Program-made: the position numbers and the translations under genes
Shown here: positions 24,496-33,236 of the stretch, piece after piece
Layout: every line of letters starts with the position of its first letter
How positions within the stretch are numbered: the stretch's first letter is position 1
From: a virus
DNA length: 64,000 nt
Virus record (IMG/VR): IMGVR_UViG_3300025770_001492
Span: 1-64,000 of that record
Reading direction: 5' to 3' (one strand)
The notes under the pieces: generated by a model
The model's database searches: none
Told to the model about the DNA's origin: nothing
The model's input: only the letters and a program-made list of their open reading frames with translations

Positions 24496-25446
24496 CTATA
24501 TTAATGAATTTTCCGCCAGAAAGCATCGCCGTAAAAAATCGAGGGCATCCTGATCTTTTTCAGTAGTTGATGTACACAGAAGCCAATCGTTAATGACTTT
24601 AGTGATCGACCTCATATCATCTTCGTCATATCGGTAGTCGCACACAACTGAGAGTATCACCGATGAAAGCGGGTGGCCATTGTCCCAGTGAATCGGGAAG
24701 TACATTTTCTCTTCAAACAATCGACGTTGCAGTTCATCTCTGTTGTTTACAATGATCGGGAATGCCAGCGGAACAACCCCATCGGTCAGCGGACCCATCA
24801 GCGATATAGAACTTAGCTCTTCGTACAGGACTTCGTAATTTCTTCTTTGTTTCTCTGTGTCAAATTTCTGCAACCTAATTTTTGAGTCTTCACTCATTGA
24901 GTACATCCCAATCGGCTGCATTTTTTTCCACGATTGGAAAAAGGGCCTCCAATTCTCGACCGTTCGCATTTGATATCCAACTGAAGACACTTCTTCGCAT
25001 GGCTCTAAATCAAGCGAATCACAATTCTGCAACACGCCTCCATCTGGAAGCCCAAGTTGTTTTGTTAAGCTGAAGAACCTATAGTCAACTTTGTCGTTGC
25101 GCACGGAAAAAATTCCATGACTCACATCTTCTACCACAATGGCTCTACGATCCTTTGCCCAGTCAACCATCTTGTCGTTAATGGGAAATCCAAAGTAAGA
25201 AATCAAGATGAAAACATCTCCAGGCAGGACATGATCTTGAACAAGCGGTTTCACCTTTGACGAAACACGCATGCTCGGACAGTGGTATGGTGGAAGCCAG
25301 ATGTTTCGTGGCTTTAACATCTTATCAAGAGCGTAAATGCACGATCTTCCGTTGACCATGTAGATCGCATTTTCGAATTCGATTGGATCTCTGGCCACCT
25401 CGGCTAGGCGATGAATGCCGCCTATAAATTTGGAATATCTCGACAT
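24496..25446 (-). CDS. PLP-dependent DegT/DnrJ-like aminotransferase homologue
   Basis: A 316-aa protein. VVEDVSHGIFSV and YRFFSLTKQLGLPDGG correspond to the PLP-aspartate and PLP-lysine segments of sugar aminotransferases. It lacks some of the usual N-terminal region. The start overlaps the end of the ATP-grasp gene by 25 nt. It may transfer an amino group to a sugar. Confidence 0.7.
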   Translation of the reverse strand: MSRYSKFIGGIHRLAEVARDPIEFENAIYMVNGRSCIYALDKMLKPRNIWLPPYHCPSMRVSSKVKPLVQDHVLPGDVFILISYFGFPINDKMVDWAKDRRAIVVEDVSHGIFSVRNDKVDYRFFSLTKQLGLPDGGVLQNCDSLDLEPCEEVSSVGYQMRTVENWRPFFQSWKKMQPIGMYSMSEDSKIRLQKFDTEKQRRNYEVLYEELSSISLMGPLTDGVVPLAFPIIVNNRDELQRRLFEEKMYFPIHWDNGHPLSSVILSVVCDYRYDEDDMRSITKVINDWLLCTSTTEKDQDALDFLRRCFLAENSLI

Positions 25447-26579
25447 GGTGATCGACCTTTAATGTCTTCAACAAGCTTCGACAAATTTGATCGGTTTTCA
25501 GCAAGTGCTATTAAGTAACTGTGACGAAGGTTGTCTGGGTTGTGGTGAAAATCTTGAGAAACGTGACTTATCCACTCAAAAATTCCTGGAACTTCGAATT
25601 CAGGCATCGAGGTCGGATATTCGTGCTCTTGAAAAAATTGCAACAACGCACTTCTCTTATGTACAAGCTCTGGCAGTGACACTACTTCGCCTTTGAGTGA
25701 TCGGTGAAGAGCATCATACAGATTAATTCCGCTAACCCACGGAACAATGTGAGAAGAGATTTTGAACCCACCACCTCTGCATCCGATCTCTAACAACTTG
25801 AATTTGCCGTCGTCCAGTACGTACTCTGCATGGGTTATTCCAAATTTCAATCCAGAATTCTCAACGAACTTATTATTAGCCTCAATTAGACCTTCAGGAG
25901 GATCATGCGGCCACAGTATATAAGGAAGCATTGGAACCTGTCGGGCGGTCCATGATCTATGAATAAGCCCGCAAGAAACGCTAGAGTGTTTTCCATTGGA
26001 ACACAATCCCTCTACAACCAATTGCCATTCACCCTTTGCATACTCTTGCAATATCAACTTTTTATTCCGAGAACGTGCTAAGGACCGTGCGAAAAAGCTT
26101 CTTAGTTCATCTTCCGAATTAACCAAGAATACTCCCTTGCTCGCTGATGAATCAACAGGCTTCAGCACAGCAGGGTATCCCAATTTTTCTGCCGCTTTGA
26201 CCGCTTCTTCGAGCGAGTATGCAACTTTCGATCTCAAGCACGGTATGCCTAGTGAGTTTGCAAGTTCCCAGCATTTGAATTTATCAGAAAAACGAATGAC
26301 TGCCTCAATGTCATTGCACGGAAGGCCAAGCTCTTTAGACAGCATGGTTGCAGGAACGACAGCAACGTCTGATTGGTCAGTCACAACAAATTCTAGATCG
26401 AGGCCAGAAATGCTTTCCTTGATTCCCTCAATATCAAAGATGTCCTTTTGAATGTGATGAGCTAGTTTCGTTGTTTCTGTTTCGACAGGGTTGACGACAT
26501 GAACACTATAGTGCTTCAACATGTATTCAACCAGTGGCTTTTGCCACAAGCTGCCTGCAATTACTAATACGTCCTTCAT
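25422..26579 (-). CDS. ATP-grasp ligase
   Basis: A 385-aa protein with the ATP-grasp layout: GYPAVLKPVDSSASKGVFLV is the lysine/glycine-rich ATP loop, LILQEYAKGEW the adenine-side strand and FKLLEIGCRGGGFKIS the metal-binding strand. It resembles carboxylate-amine ligases of polysaccharide and peptide clusters, so it may attach an amino acid to a sugar. Start at the ATG at 26579, with GAGG upstream. Confidence 0.82.
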   Translation of the reverse strand: MKDVLVIAGSLWQKPLVEYMLKHYSVHVVNPVETETTKLAHHIQKDIFDIEGIKESISGLDLEFVVTDQSDVAVVPATMLSKELGLPCNDIEAVIRFSDKFKCWELANSLGIPCLRSKVAYSLEEAVKAAEKLGYPAVLKPVDSSASKGVFLVNSEDELRSFFARSLARSRNKKLILQEYAKGEWQLVVEGLCSNGKHSSVSCGLIHRSWTARQVPMLPYILWPHDPPEGLIEANNKFVENSGLKFGITHAEYVLDDGKFKLLEIGCRGGGFKISSHIVPWVSGINLYDALHRSLKGEVVSLPELVHKRSALLQFFQEHEYPTSMPEFEVPGIFEWISHVSQDFHHNPDNLRHSYLIALAENRSNLSKLVEDIKGRSPCRDIPNL

Positions 26580-26599
26580 AATCACAACCTCAATGTGTT

Positions 26600-27370
26600 C
26601 TACAAATTATATTGTCCCGACTGCCACTTGGAAGGATCATCTTCTGTGTTATTCATGCTGCGACAATTCCATCCAAATCTACCATTGATCAAATCGGACG
26701 ATGTGGGCAAGTACTTAGAGTATGCCCTGCACAGATCAATTGGCTGCTTCAAAAAAGCCAATTGAAATCGCATCACCATCATTGGGCGTGAATCCAAAGT
26801 TGATTTGCCAGCACGATGAATTACAGATGAATCCATCACAAATACACTCCCTGCAACTCCTGTCATAGAGACCGCATGCTTCTCACAGAACTCTTGACTT
26901 GGATGAGATTCAAACAAATGCGTTCCAGGAACCACCTCTGTTGCGCCGCTCTTCACTGTGGCGTCTACCAAAGGAATCATGATGTGAATTGAGCAACGCC
27001 TTCTTTCGAGTGACGGGAAATCCCTATGAAATTTATTTCTGACAAGGTTTGAATCTTGATTGGCAGTGTTGAGCATGCCGAAAAAGTCGTGAATGATCGC
27101 TTGTTCGTTGAGACTTGCGTTGACGATGTCGTTTAACCAGTCAGATTTGATGAGATCTAGATATGGCTGCTTGAAACTAATTAAGTTGCGAACAATGTCG
27201 TACCGACCTATACGTCTCAACTCCTCTTCTCCAAAACGATCTATTTCTTGATTTTTTCGAAAAATCATATCGTTCTTGAACCATGCAATTTCTTCATCCG
27301 ACAGCCGAAAATCATCGATTATCGAATAGCCTCGGACATTTAGTTCTTCGATCAGAAATGTGTTTTCCAT
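26600..27370 (-). CDS. PhyH-type Fe(II)/2-oxoglutarate dioxygenase
   Basis: A 256-aa protein. The facial triad is HRD in NKFHRDFPSLERRR and a later His in SSVIHRAGKS; SGATEVVPGTHLF and RPMMVMRFQ complete the family pattern. It would hydroxylate a small molecule, lipid or glycan unit. I use the ATG at 27370; no ribosome site is evident. Confidence 0.82.
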   Translation of the reverse strand: MENTFLIEELNVRGYSIIDDFRLSDEEIAWFKNDMIFRKNQEIDRFGEEELRRIGRYDIVRNLISFKQPYLDLIKSDWLNDIVNASLNEQAIIHDFFGMLNTANQDSNLVRNKFHRDFPSLERRRCSIHIMIPLVDATVKSGATEVVPGTHLFESHPSQEFCEKHAVSMTGVAGSVFVMDSSVIHRAGKSTLDSRPMMVMRFQLAFLKQPIDLCRAYSKYLPTSSDLINGRFGWNCRSMNNTEDDPSKWQSGQYNL

Positions 27371-27450
27371 AATGAGAATAGAGTATGCCAAATTTTAAAA
27401 CAAATTTTAAAACAAGTTTTTCATTTCGTTCTCTTACGCAACTACAATAT

Positions 27451-28083
27451 TCATTTGTAAACCTCATACTTTGAAAGATCTGGATAATCTGGAATTAGAG
27501 TTTTCTTTAATCCTTTAATATCGTGCATCAACAGCAGTCCTCTTGCTGCTTGCTCTGGAGTCATATACATGTTCCAGCCAAGCATGTCGAAGCTATCTTC
27601 CATAATAGGCTTATTGTTTCTTCCGCAGTAACGAGCTTTTCTGAACCAATCAACGGAATTTTCATCGTTCGTTAAGATCATCCCTCCTTTGCCGATATTG
27701 ATTGGCTTAGTTGCGCTAAAAGAAATGCACATATATTTTCTGGACAAATCGTCTCCACGGCATAGTGGCGACGGGTGGTTAAACATGTCTTTTAAAAAAT
27801 AATGGGCGGCATCATATATTGGATAAGGTTTCAACCTGTAATAACCGCCAAATCTCCACTCGACATCTTCAAAACCAACCTTTCCTCCTGCATTAATAAT
27901 AGCACACGGCACAGAAGGATACGTTCTACTTGGAATTGTGACTTCGCCAATTTTTAAGTATTTACAACTTAGGAACAGCGCATTAGTACAGTTGTCCACA
28001 GCCACAGCAAATTTACTCCCAGCAAATTCTGCGACTCTTTTTTCAAATTCTTCAACTATTTTATAGGCGTTTAATGAGTTCAT
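27451..28083 (-). CDS. Truncated DegT/DnrJ/EryC1-type aminotransferase
   Basis: A 210-aa protein with FAVAVDNCTNALFLSCKYL, IYDAAHYFLKD and ISFSATKPINIGKGG, which holds the PLP lysine. The family is normally about 370 aa; the C-terminal small domain that closes the active site is missing. It may be a remnant or a stand-alone large domain. A different PLP protein at 24496 might complement it. Confidence 0.7.
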   Translation of the reverse strand: MNSLNAYKIVEEFEKRVAEFAGSKFAVAVDNCTNALFLSCKYLKIGEVTIPSRTYPSVPCAIINAGGKVGFEDVEWRFGGYYRLKPYPIYDAAHYFLKDMFNHPSPLCRGDDLSRKYMCISFSATKPINIGKGGMILTNDENSVDWFRKARYCGRNNKPIMEDSFDMLGWNMYMTPEQAARGLLLMHDIKGLKKTLIPDYPDLSKYEVYK

Positions 28084-28117
28084 TTGTGTCCTTCAACGCA
28101 TTGTACAAGAGCAAACA

Positions 28118-28149
28118 TAAAAAAACAACCTGCCTTGCGGCAGGTTGTT
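28118..28149 (-). terminator. Terminator after the 50-aa gene
   Basis: AACAACCTGCC pairs with GGCAGGTTGTT around TTGC, followed on the minus strand by seven T residues. Confidence 0.88.
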
Positions 28150-28200
28150 CGTCTCAAATCATATGTAATCATTCTCAGAAAGTATCTGAGGTAAGCAAGA

Positions 28201-28353
28201 TTAGAATAATCGTTGTTTACAAACGGTAATGGCAGCAACATAAGCTCCGCCGAGTGGATTACACTGTTGATTCAGCTTTGGGCAATTTGGATAAAACAAT
28301 CTCCAAGTAACATTGGCATAAGTTCCATCAGCCTTTTTACATTTAAGTGTCAT
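28201..28353 (-). CDS. Small cysteine-containing protein (50 aa)
   Basis: MTLKCKKADGTYANVTWRLF begins the protein; PNCPKLNQQC and TVCKQRLF follow, with four cysteines in all. AAGGAG precedes the ATG, and a strong terminator follows, so it is probably a real monocistronic gene. A CTAAATAA box lies about 25 nt upstream and may be a late promoter. Function unknown. Confidence 0.65.
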   Translation of the reverse strand: MTLKCKKADGTYANVTWRLFYPNCPKLNQQCNPLGGAYVAAITVCKQRLF

Positions 28354-28395
28354 AATCTTTTCTCCTTAAAAGAGTTAAACTATATTATTTAGAGT

Positions 28396-29166
28396 TCATA
28401 ATGAAGAAATGTCAGCAATACATTTGTCTCTATTAGAAATCATAATTTCCTTAGCCTTAAGATCGTTTTTCAAAACGGTTTTAACCGTAACACTTCCTTC
28501 ATGATGCACCCAACTTTTCCCAGAAATAGCCTGTTTGAATCCGTAGTGTCTCATGCGATACGCAAGTTCTTCGTCCTCATACCAACCATAAGGATAAGGC
28601 TTAATAAATCCCCCTATATGGTTAAACAAATCTCTGTGGCACATAGAGCAATAAAGAGGAAGATATGTGTCCTCAAGGATTACATCATTTATAAAGTCGC
28701 CCTTTTTTCCTTTAAGCCTCTTGTCTCCTAGATTCCCTGGATTGTTTGTCCTGGAGGACACCATTCTGACACCTTGTTCCTTCAAATCAAGCAACGACTG
28801 ACCCATCGCAATGAGCCAATTAACATCTTTAATTTCACAGTCAGAGTTTAAAAAACAAACCCAAGGCTGCTCAGTTCGATCAAACCCATACTTCAAAGCC
28901 CCTCCAAAACCAAGCCTCTCAGGAGTCCTTAGATTAGTAACTTGCGGTTGGTCTTTCATCGAAGCAATAAAATCAGAATTTGGCGAACAATCGTCAACCA
29001 AACAGATTTCATATGGATTACTACGAGTTGCGTTCCATATGCTTGACACAAGTCTTCCAACTCGTTCGTATTCTCCATGAAATGGAATTATAATTGATAC
29101 GGGCGACCTAGAAAAAGGAACGAGCCGCATCGCTCTAGCTTTGTTTGTCTTGTTTGCTTTTTTCAT
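28396..29166 (-). CDS. Family 2 glycosyltransferase
   Basis: A 256-aa GT-A protein: VSIIIPFHGEYERVGRLVSS, EICLVDDCSPNSD, GFGGALKYGFDRT with VCFLNSDCEIKD (DxD site) and GWYEDEELAYRMRHYGF with the catalytic acidic pair. The start overlaps the preceding gene by 32 nt. Confidence 0.85.
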   Translation of the reverse strand: MKKANKTNKARAMRLVPFSRSPVSIIIPFHGEYERVGRLVSSIWNATRSNPYEICLVDDCSPNSDFIASMKDQPQVTNLRTPERLGFGGALKYGFDRTEQPWVCFLNSDCEIKDVNWLIAMGQSLLDLKEQGVRMVSSRTNNPGNLGDKRLKGKKGDFINDVILEDTYLPLYCSMCHRDLFNHIGGFIKPYPYGWYEDEELAYRMRHYGFKQAISGKSWVHHEGSVTVKTVLKNDLKAKEIMISNRDKCIADISSL

Positions 29167-29689
29167 CGTTCCTAAACTTGCTCACTATAAAATTGTGTAA
29201 TTTTTTAGACTCATCAAATTGGTTATAACTTGCATCCTTAAAATCAGACACAATCTCTTTCAAAGGTTTAAAAGGCTTTTTAGACATATTGCAAAAATGA
29301 AATTTTATCCCACATCCCAGCTTTACATTCATGTTCAACGATTTAGAAACATCATGGTCCCATTCTGACTGATAATTGTCTAAAACGACAAACATATGTT
29401 TTACTAACTCTTCACTTTCATTAGCGAGAACTATCATTGTTTGTTGCATGTCTTTGCCAAGATTCAACAAATGCCCAGCAGTTGGTCTCCAATCAGCAAT
29501 GCTTTTAACTGCATTTCCTGCTGAAGTTAAAATAAAGTCACTGCGTTGATGATGCATGTAGCATCTATCGTCTGACTCTAGGTTCCTAACACTAGAAACC
29601 AACTGATCTTTGACATCCCCGTTCTGCAAAGGGTCAATCACCAACACGAATCCAATTATTGTTGGATCATAAAAATCTTCATCTATCAT
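29135..29689 (-). CDS. Unidentified protein between two glycosyltransferases
   Basis: 184 aa. IIGFVLVIDPLQNGDVKDQL recalls the start of a von Willebrand A-like fold, but the metal-binding DxSxS is absent, so I make no assignment. It is ATGA-coupled to the glycosyltransferase at 29686 and overlaps the one downstream. Confidence 0.5.
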   Translation of the reverse strand: MIDEDFYDPTIIGFVLVIDPLQNGDVKDQLVSSVRNLESDDRCYMHHQRSDFILTSAGNAVKSIADWRPTAGHLLNLGKDMQQTMIVLANESEELVKHMFVVLDNYQSEWDHDVSKSLNMNVKLGCGIKFHFCNMSKKPFKPLKEIVSDFKDASYNQFDESKKLHNFIVSKFRNDEKSKQDKQS

Positions 29690-30477
29690 AAAACACTTCT
29701 TCTCCGTTTGTGGTACAACCTTATGGGGTGATCTACAGTTTTCAAAGGATGCATAATAACTGCCTCTGGGAAGTTTTCATGCAAGTCTAGCTCTGGTTTC
29801 CACCGCATAGGGTATTGTTTATAACTGCCTTCCCACTCTTTCTTGATTTGATTCCAATTAGCAAAGTGCGCCACCTTACCGCCCATGTGATGAGCCAATG
29901 TGGGATAAAGATGTTCTGCCAAATCATACCCATCATAATTTGGGAAAAATCCTTTTGAAAAATCATTTGTATAATAGAGAAACTTCTCAAAAAAATTAAT
30001 TTCTTGCAACCGTCTGATAAACTCGCCTCTATGAAAAATACAACAACCTAGTAAATATTTTGTACAATCAAATTTCATATTGACAATTGATTCAATCAAG
30101 GGAAGATCATATTTGTTTGAAATATGTCTGGAATCGTTTCCAATACACCAAATATCTTTATCAATGTTTTCTAAATGTTGTTTGATTCTATCAGATGTAA
30201 AAAGAACATCATACTCCATATAGCAATACCAATCTGAATCAGGCCACTTTTTGACAGCCTCCATTAATCCTAATGTAATATTTCTATATGGACTCTTTGG
30301 ACAAGCATGCCAAAAACCACTTATTTTATGAGCAGGAATGTCTTTTTCGTACCATTCTTTAGAAGCACCATCGACAACTACTAAAACATTACTACCAACC
30401 CACTTCTGAACCGCCTCAATAGTATCTGTAACGAGCGGCGTGTCTCCATGAGCGTTTAGAACTACAGAAATTTCCAT
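29686..30477 (-). CDS. Glycosyltransferase-like protein
   Basis: A 263-aa protein: ISVVLNAHGDTPLVTDTIEA and VLVVVDGASKEWYEKD open a GT-A-like fold, and WYCYMEYDVLFTS is the probable acidic metal site. Divergent from the typical GT2 pattern. It is the first gene of a minus-strand group; the 74-nt gap to the divergent methyltransferase carries AT-rich promoter-like sequence. Confidence 0.6.
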   Translation of the reverse strand: MEISVVLNAHGDTPLVTDTIEAVQKWVGSNVLVVVDGASKEWYEKDIPAHKISGFWHACPKSPYRNITLGLMEAVKKWPDSDWYCYMEYDVLFTSDRIKQHLENIDKDIWCIGNDSRHISNKYDLPLIESIVNMKFDCTKYLLGCCIFHRGEFIRRLQEINFFEKFLYYTNDFSKGFFPNYDGYDLAEHLYPTLAHHMGGKVAHFANWNQIKKEWEGSYKQYPMRWKPELDLHENFPEAVIMHPLKTVDHPIRLYHKRRRSVL

Positions 30478-30551
30478 GTATTTTTCTCTGAATGGCTACT
30501 ATATTAGAGTTATCATAACGATAGTATTTTGAAAATTCTAGAGGAAATAAA

Positions 30552-31478
30552 ATGGACGTGTCAAAAGAGCTACAAACTCTAAGAAAACTAGTCGAAACCT
30601 GCATGGAAAAGCTTGAAAAGCTTGAAAACCATCAGCAAACAGAGACCGTTCGAGCAGAAGAGCCTGTCGAATCAGAAGTAACAAATCCAGAATTCAAAAA
30701 TCTAAAAGATCTTTTAAACAGCGACCAGTGGCCACATGCAGTTCCACCTGATCTGATTTGTGACATTGCATCCGAAGAAGACAAAATGGAGCGAGCAGAA
30801 GGCGTTCTGTCGATAGTTTTAGACCAAAGCCTTAATGGGTCAAAGTTCTTGGACTTCGGATGCGGAGAAGGCCATATGGCGGTTCAGGCGAAAAAAGAAG
30901 GTGCTGAAGTTTCTGTTGGATATGACATAAAAGAACAATTTTGGGATAAGCCATCCGTAGCAAATGTTACAATTTTAACCACTGAATTTGAAAAAGTAAA
31001 AGAAAATGGACCCTATGACACCATTTTAATTTACGATTTATTAGATCATGTTGAAGACCAAGAATTGGTTCTTGAGCAAATAAAACAAGTATCTAAACCT
31101 GAAACGAGAATATTTGCAAGAGTTCACCCGTGGGCGGGACGGCATGCGTCTCACTTGTACAAAAAAATCAACAAAGCTTTTGTACATCTGGTATTCAGCG
31201 AAGAAGAATTAGACGAAATGGGATTCGAGTTAAAAGAAGATTCTAAAAAACCAAACAATCCAGCATTACTGCCTTTGCACACTTATGCAAAATTATTCAA
31301 GTCTAAATTTGAAATTATAAGCCAAGATATAGATCGTGACCCAATCGAAGGTTTTTTCAAAAATAATCAGTTGGTCAAATCAAGAATTATGAAAAATTTT
31401 GCTGGAAAAGATGTCGGAAATTTCCCAAACTATCAAATGGGACAGTCATTCATAGATTACAAACTTAAAATATCTTAG
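30552..31478 (+). CDS. Class I SAM methyltransferase with coiled-coil N-terminus
   Basis: A 308-aa protein. Residues 1-40 are a coiled coil. The methyltransferase domain has FLDFGCGEGHMAVQA (SAM motif I), YDIKEQF as motif II and DTILIYDLLDHVEDQE as the motif IV region, then ARVHPWAGRHASHLY. GAGGAAATAAA precedes the ATG. It is a paralogue of the domains at 15307 and 33226. Confidence 0.8.
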   Translation: MDVSKELQTLRKLVETCMEKLEKLENHQQTETVRAEEPVESEVTNPEFKNLKDLLNSDQWPHAVPPDLICDIASEEDKMERAEGVLSIVLDQSLNGSKFLDFGCGEGHMAVQAKKEGAEVSVGYDIKEQFWDKPSVANVTILTTEFEKVKENGPYDTILIYDLLDHVEDQELVLEQIKQVSKPETRIFARVHPWAGRHASHLYKKINKAFVHLVFSEEELDEMGFELKEDSKKPNNPALLPLHTYAKLFKSKFEIISQDIDRDPIEGFFKNNQLVKSRIMKNFAGKDVGNFPNYQMGQSFIDYKLKIS

Positions 31479-32199
31479 AGTTTTTTTCGCTAGTGTCGTA
31501 TCCGTGTTCAATTGCAAATTTAACAATCTCCTCTTTTAGAGGAGATTCTGGTATATCTTTGTATGACCTTTTATCACCTTTTTTATTGTTCGTATTTGAA
31601 TGCTTGTTAGAAAAGGAATCTGTTTTATCTTCTATATTCAAAAATCCAAGAAATCCATTACCATCTTCGATCCGATGCTTGAAGTATAAACTTTCATCTG
31701 CATTCAACTCAATCAATTTATTCCAAGCAAGATAATAATAACAGGCTCTTTCTATTGGGTTATCATAATGCCATATTTCAGGAATCTCAATAGAGATGTT
31801 ATCTTCCCACGGCTTCAGGAGTTTATGAGTTTTGTTTTGAAAATATCCAAATCTAATCCAAGAAAAAATAACTTTAGCGGGGTCTCTTATCAAATGTACT
31901 ATTTTAACACCATTTAATATTTTATGACCTAAAAAATTAGCAGCCATATAGCTGCTTTCGCCAACAGGCAAAACGCCCTCTGGATACCAATTTGAATTTT
32001 CTTTTTTTGAGCACTTGCTATTTTTTAAACTTCCAGAACCAAGTGTCTTTAAAGCATAAAAAATTCCCTCTGGTGTAAATATTGATTCATGAGTGCAAGG
32101 GTGTCCCAAACTGGTCAGCAGTTTCGCTGCGTACACAGTTCCGCATCTTCCTGTTCCCGTTATTACGAAATCTAAATGAATTTTGTTGTTTTGTTGCAA
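31465..32199 (-). CDS. Sulfotransferase
   Basis: A 244-aa protein: VITGTGRCGTVYAAKLLTSL is the PAPS loop and KIVHLIRDPAKVI the 3'-phosphate segment. A Ser/Asn/Lys-rich low-complexity stretch follows near 200. It overlaps the downstream end of the convergent methyltransferase by 14 nt and the gene at 32172 by 28 nt. Confidence 0.78.
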   Translation of the reverse strand: MQQNNKIHLDFVITGTGRCGTVYAAKLLTSLGHPCTHESIFTPEGIFYALKTLGSGSLKNSKCSKKENSNWYPEGVLPVGESSYMAANFLGHKILNGVKIVHLIRDPAKVIFSWIRFGYFQNKTHKLLKPWEDNISIEIPEIWHYDNPIERACYYYLAWNKLIELNADESLYFKHRIEDGNGFLGFLNIEDKTDSFSNKHSNTNNKKGDKRSYKDIPESPLKEEIVKFAIEHGYDTSEKNSKIF

Positions 32200-33236
32200 C
32201 CTTTTTCCTCTTTAGCTATATCTTGGGAGATTTCAGATCCATCAACTTCTTCTTCACAACCTGTGCAGTTTTTAGACTTAATAAATTTCGTATGGACAAC
32301 CACAGCAGGCGGGATTGCCAAAGTTTTTTCTACATTTACATCTTTTTCAACAAACTCTTCTCTTGCTTTTCCCTTTGCAATCTGTATCCGTATATATTTC
32401 AGATAGGACCTAGTGTCCTTCTCTAAATTGTATTTTTTTTCTTCATCTTCAAGAGATTCATCTCCTGTAGGGTGGAACACTCTTGCATCACATATTATAG
32501 GAACTTTTCCAAAGTCTTCATGAACTTTATGTTTAACGCCAGATCGACTAATTTTACAACAAAGCATTTCATCAGTTATTTTTAAATAACTGCATTTTTT
32601 GGACGACTTCATATAGGTGCTAATTTGATCATGCGGAAAAAATAAATGATCATAAAATTTGTCAAAATTTTCTAATGAAAACCAACCATAAGATCTCATG
32701 AATTCTAAACAGGATTCTGTCCACAACATACATGGTCCAGCAATTACTTGACTTTGTGGTTCGAAATTCTTAGAAAAAGGCATTCCTACTTCATTGTGAA
32801 AATAATGATGCATTTGCAAGTCTATTTCTGGAAACGGCCAAATAGTTCCCCCAAAGAATATTTTTTTATCCCTTCTGCACTTGTTAGAAAACTCCGACAA
32901 GAATGGTCCGGTACATATACAATCTGAGTCAAGGGTGATTAAGTCATTGAATATATGGTGCTTTTCAAAATACTCAATACCACCAACGAAACTTCTTAAG
33001 CATCCTCGTCCCCATCCGTTTTTTGTTCCTGTGAAGAATACGAATTCTTCTCCATAAATGTCTGATAATTGGTTGGCCATTAATTCATTGTTGTCAACAA
33101 TGAATGTAAAAATATAATCATCAACATTAGGATGAAAGAACCTAAACGCTTCTTCATTGTCGATCATGAATTCAGGATGTTTGTGTCCCAGAACTATTAC
33201 TAACGTTTTGTGTTCACCTGAATTTTCAAGAATCAT
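32172..33236 (-). CDS. Glycosyltransferase-like protein with extended tail
   Basis: A 354-aa protein: LVIVLGHKHPEFM, DLITLDSDCICTGPFLSEF (DxD site), and a histidine-containing segment RVFHPTGDESLEDEEKK. The last 70 residues are charged and contain a CxxC pair, unlike the paralogues at 19967 and 35371. Confidence 0.6.
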   Translation of the reverse strand: MILENSGEHKTLVIVLGHKHPEFMIDNEEAFRFFHPNVDDYIFTFIVDNNELMANQLSDIYGEEFVFFTGTKNGWGRGCLRSFVGGIEYFEKHHIFNDLITLDSDCICTGPFLSEFSNKCRRDKKIFFGGTIWPFPEIDLQMHHYFHNEVGMPFSKNFEPQSQVIAGPCMLWTESCLEFMRSYGWFSLENFDKFYDHLFFPHDQISTYMKSSKKCSYLKITDEMLCCKISRSGVKHKVHEDFGKVPIICDARVFHPTGDESLEDEEKKYNLEKDTRSYLKYIRIQIAKGKAREEFVEKDVNVEKTLAIPPAVVVHTKFIKSKNCTGCEEEVDGSEISQDIAKEEKGCNKTTKFI

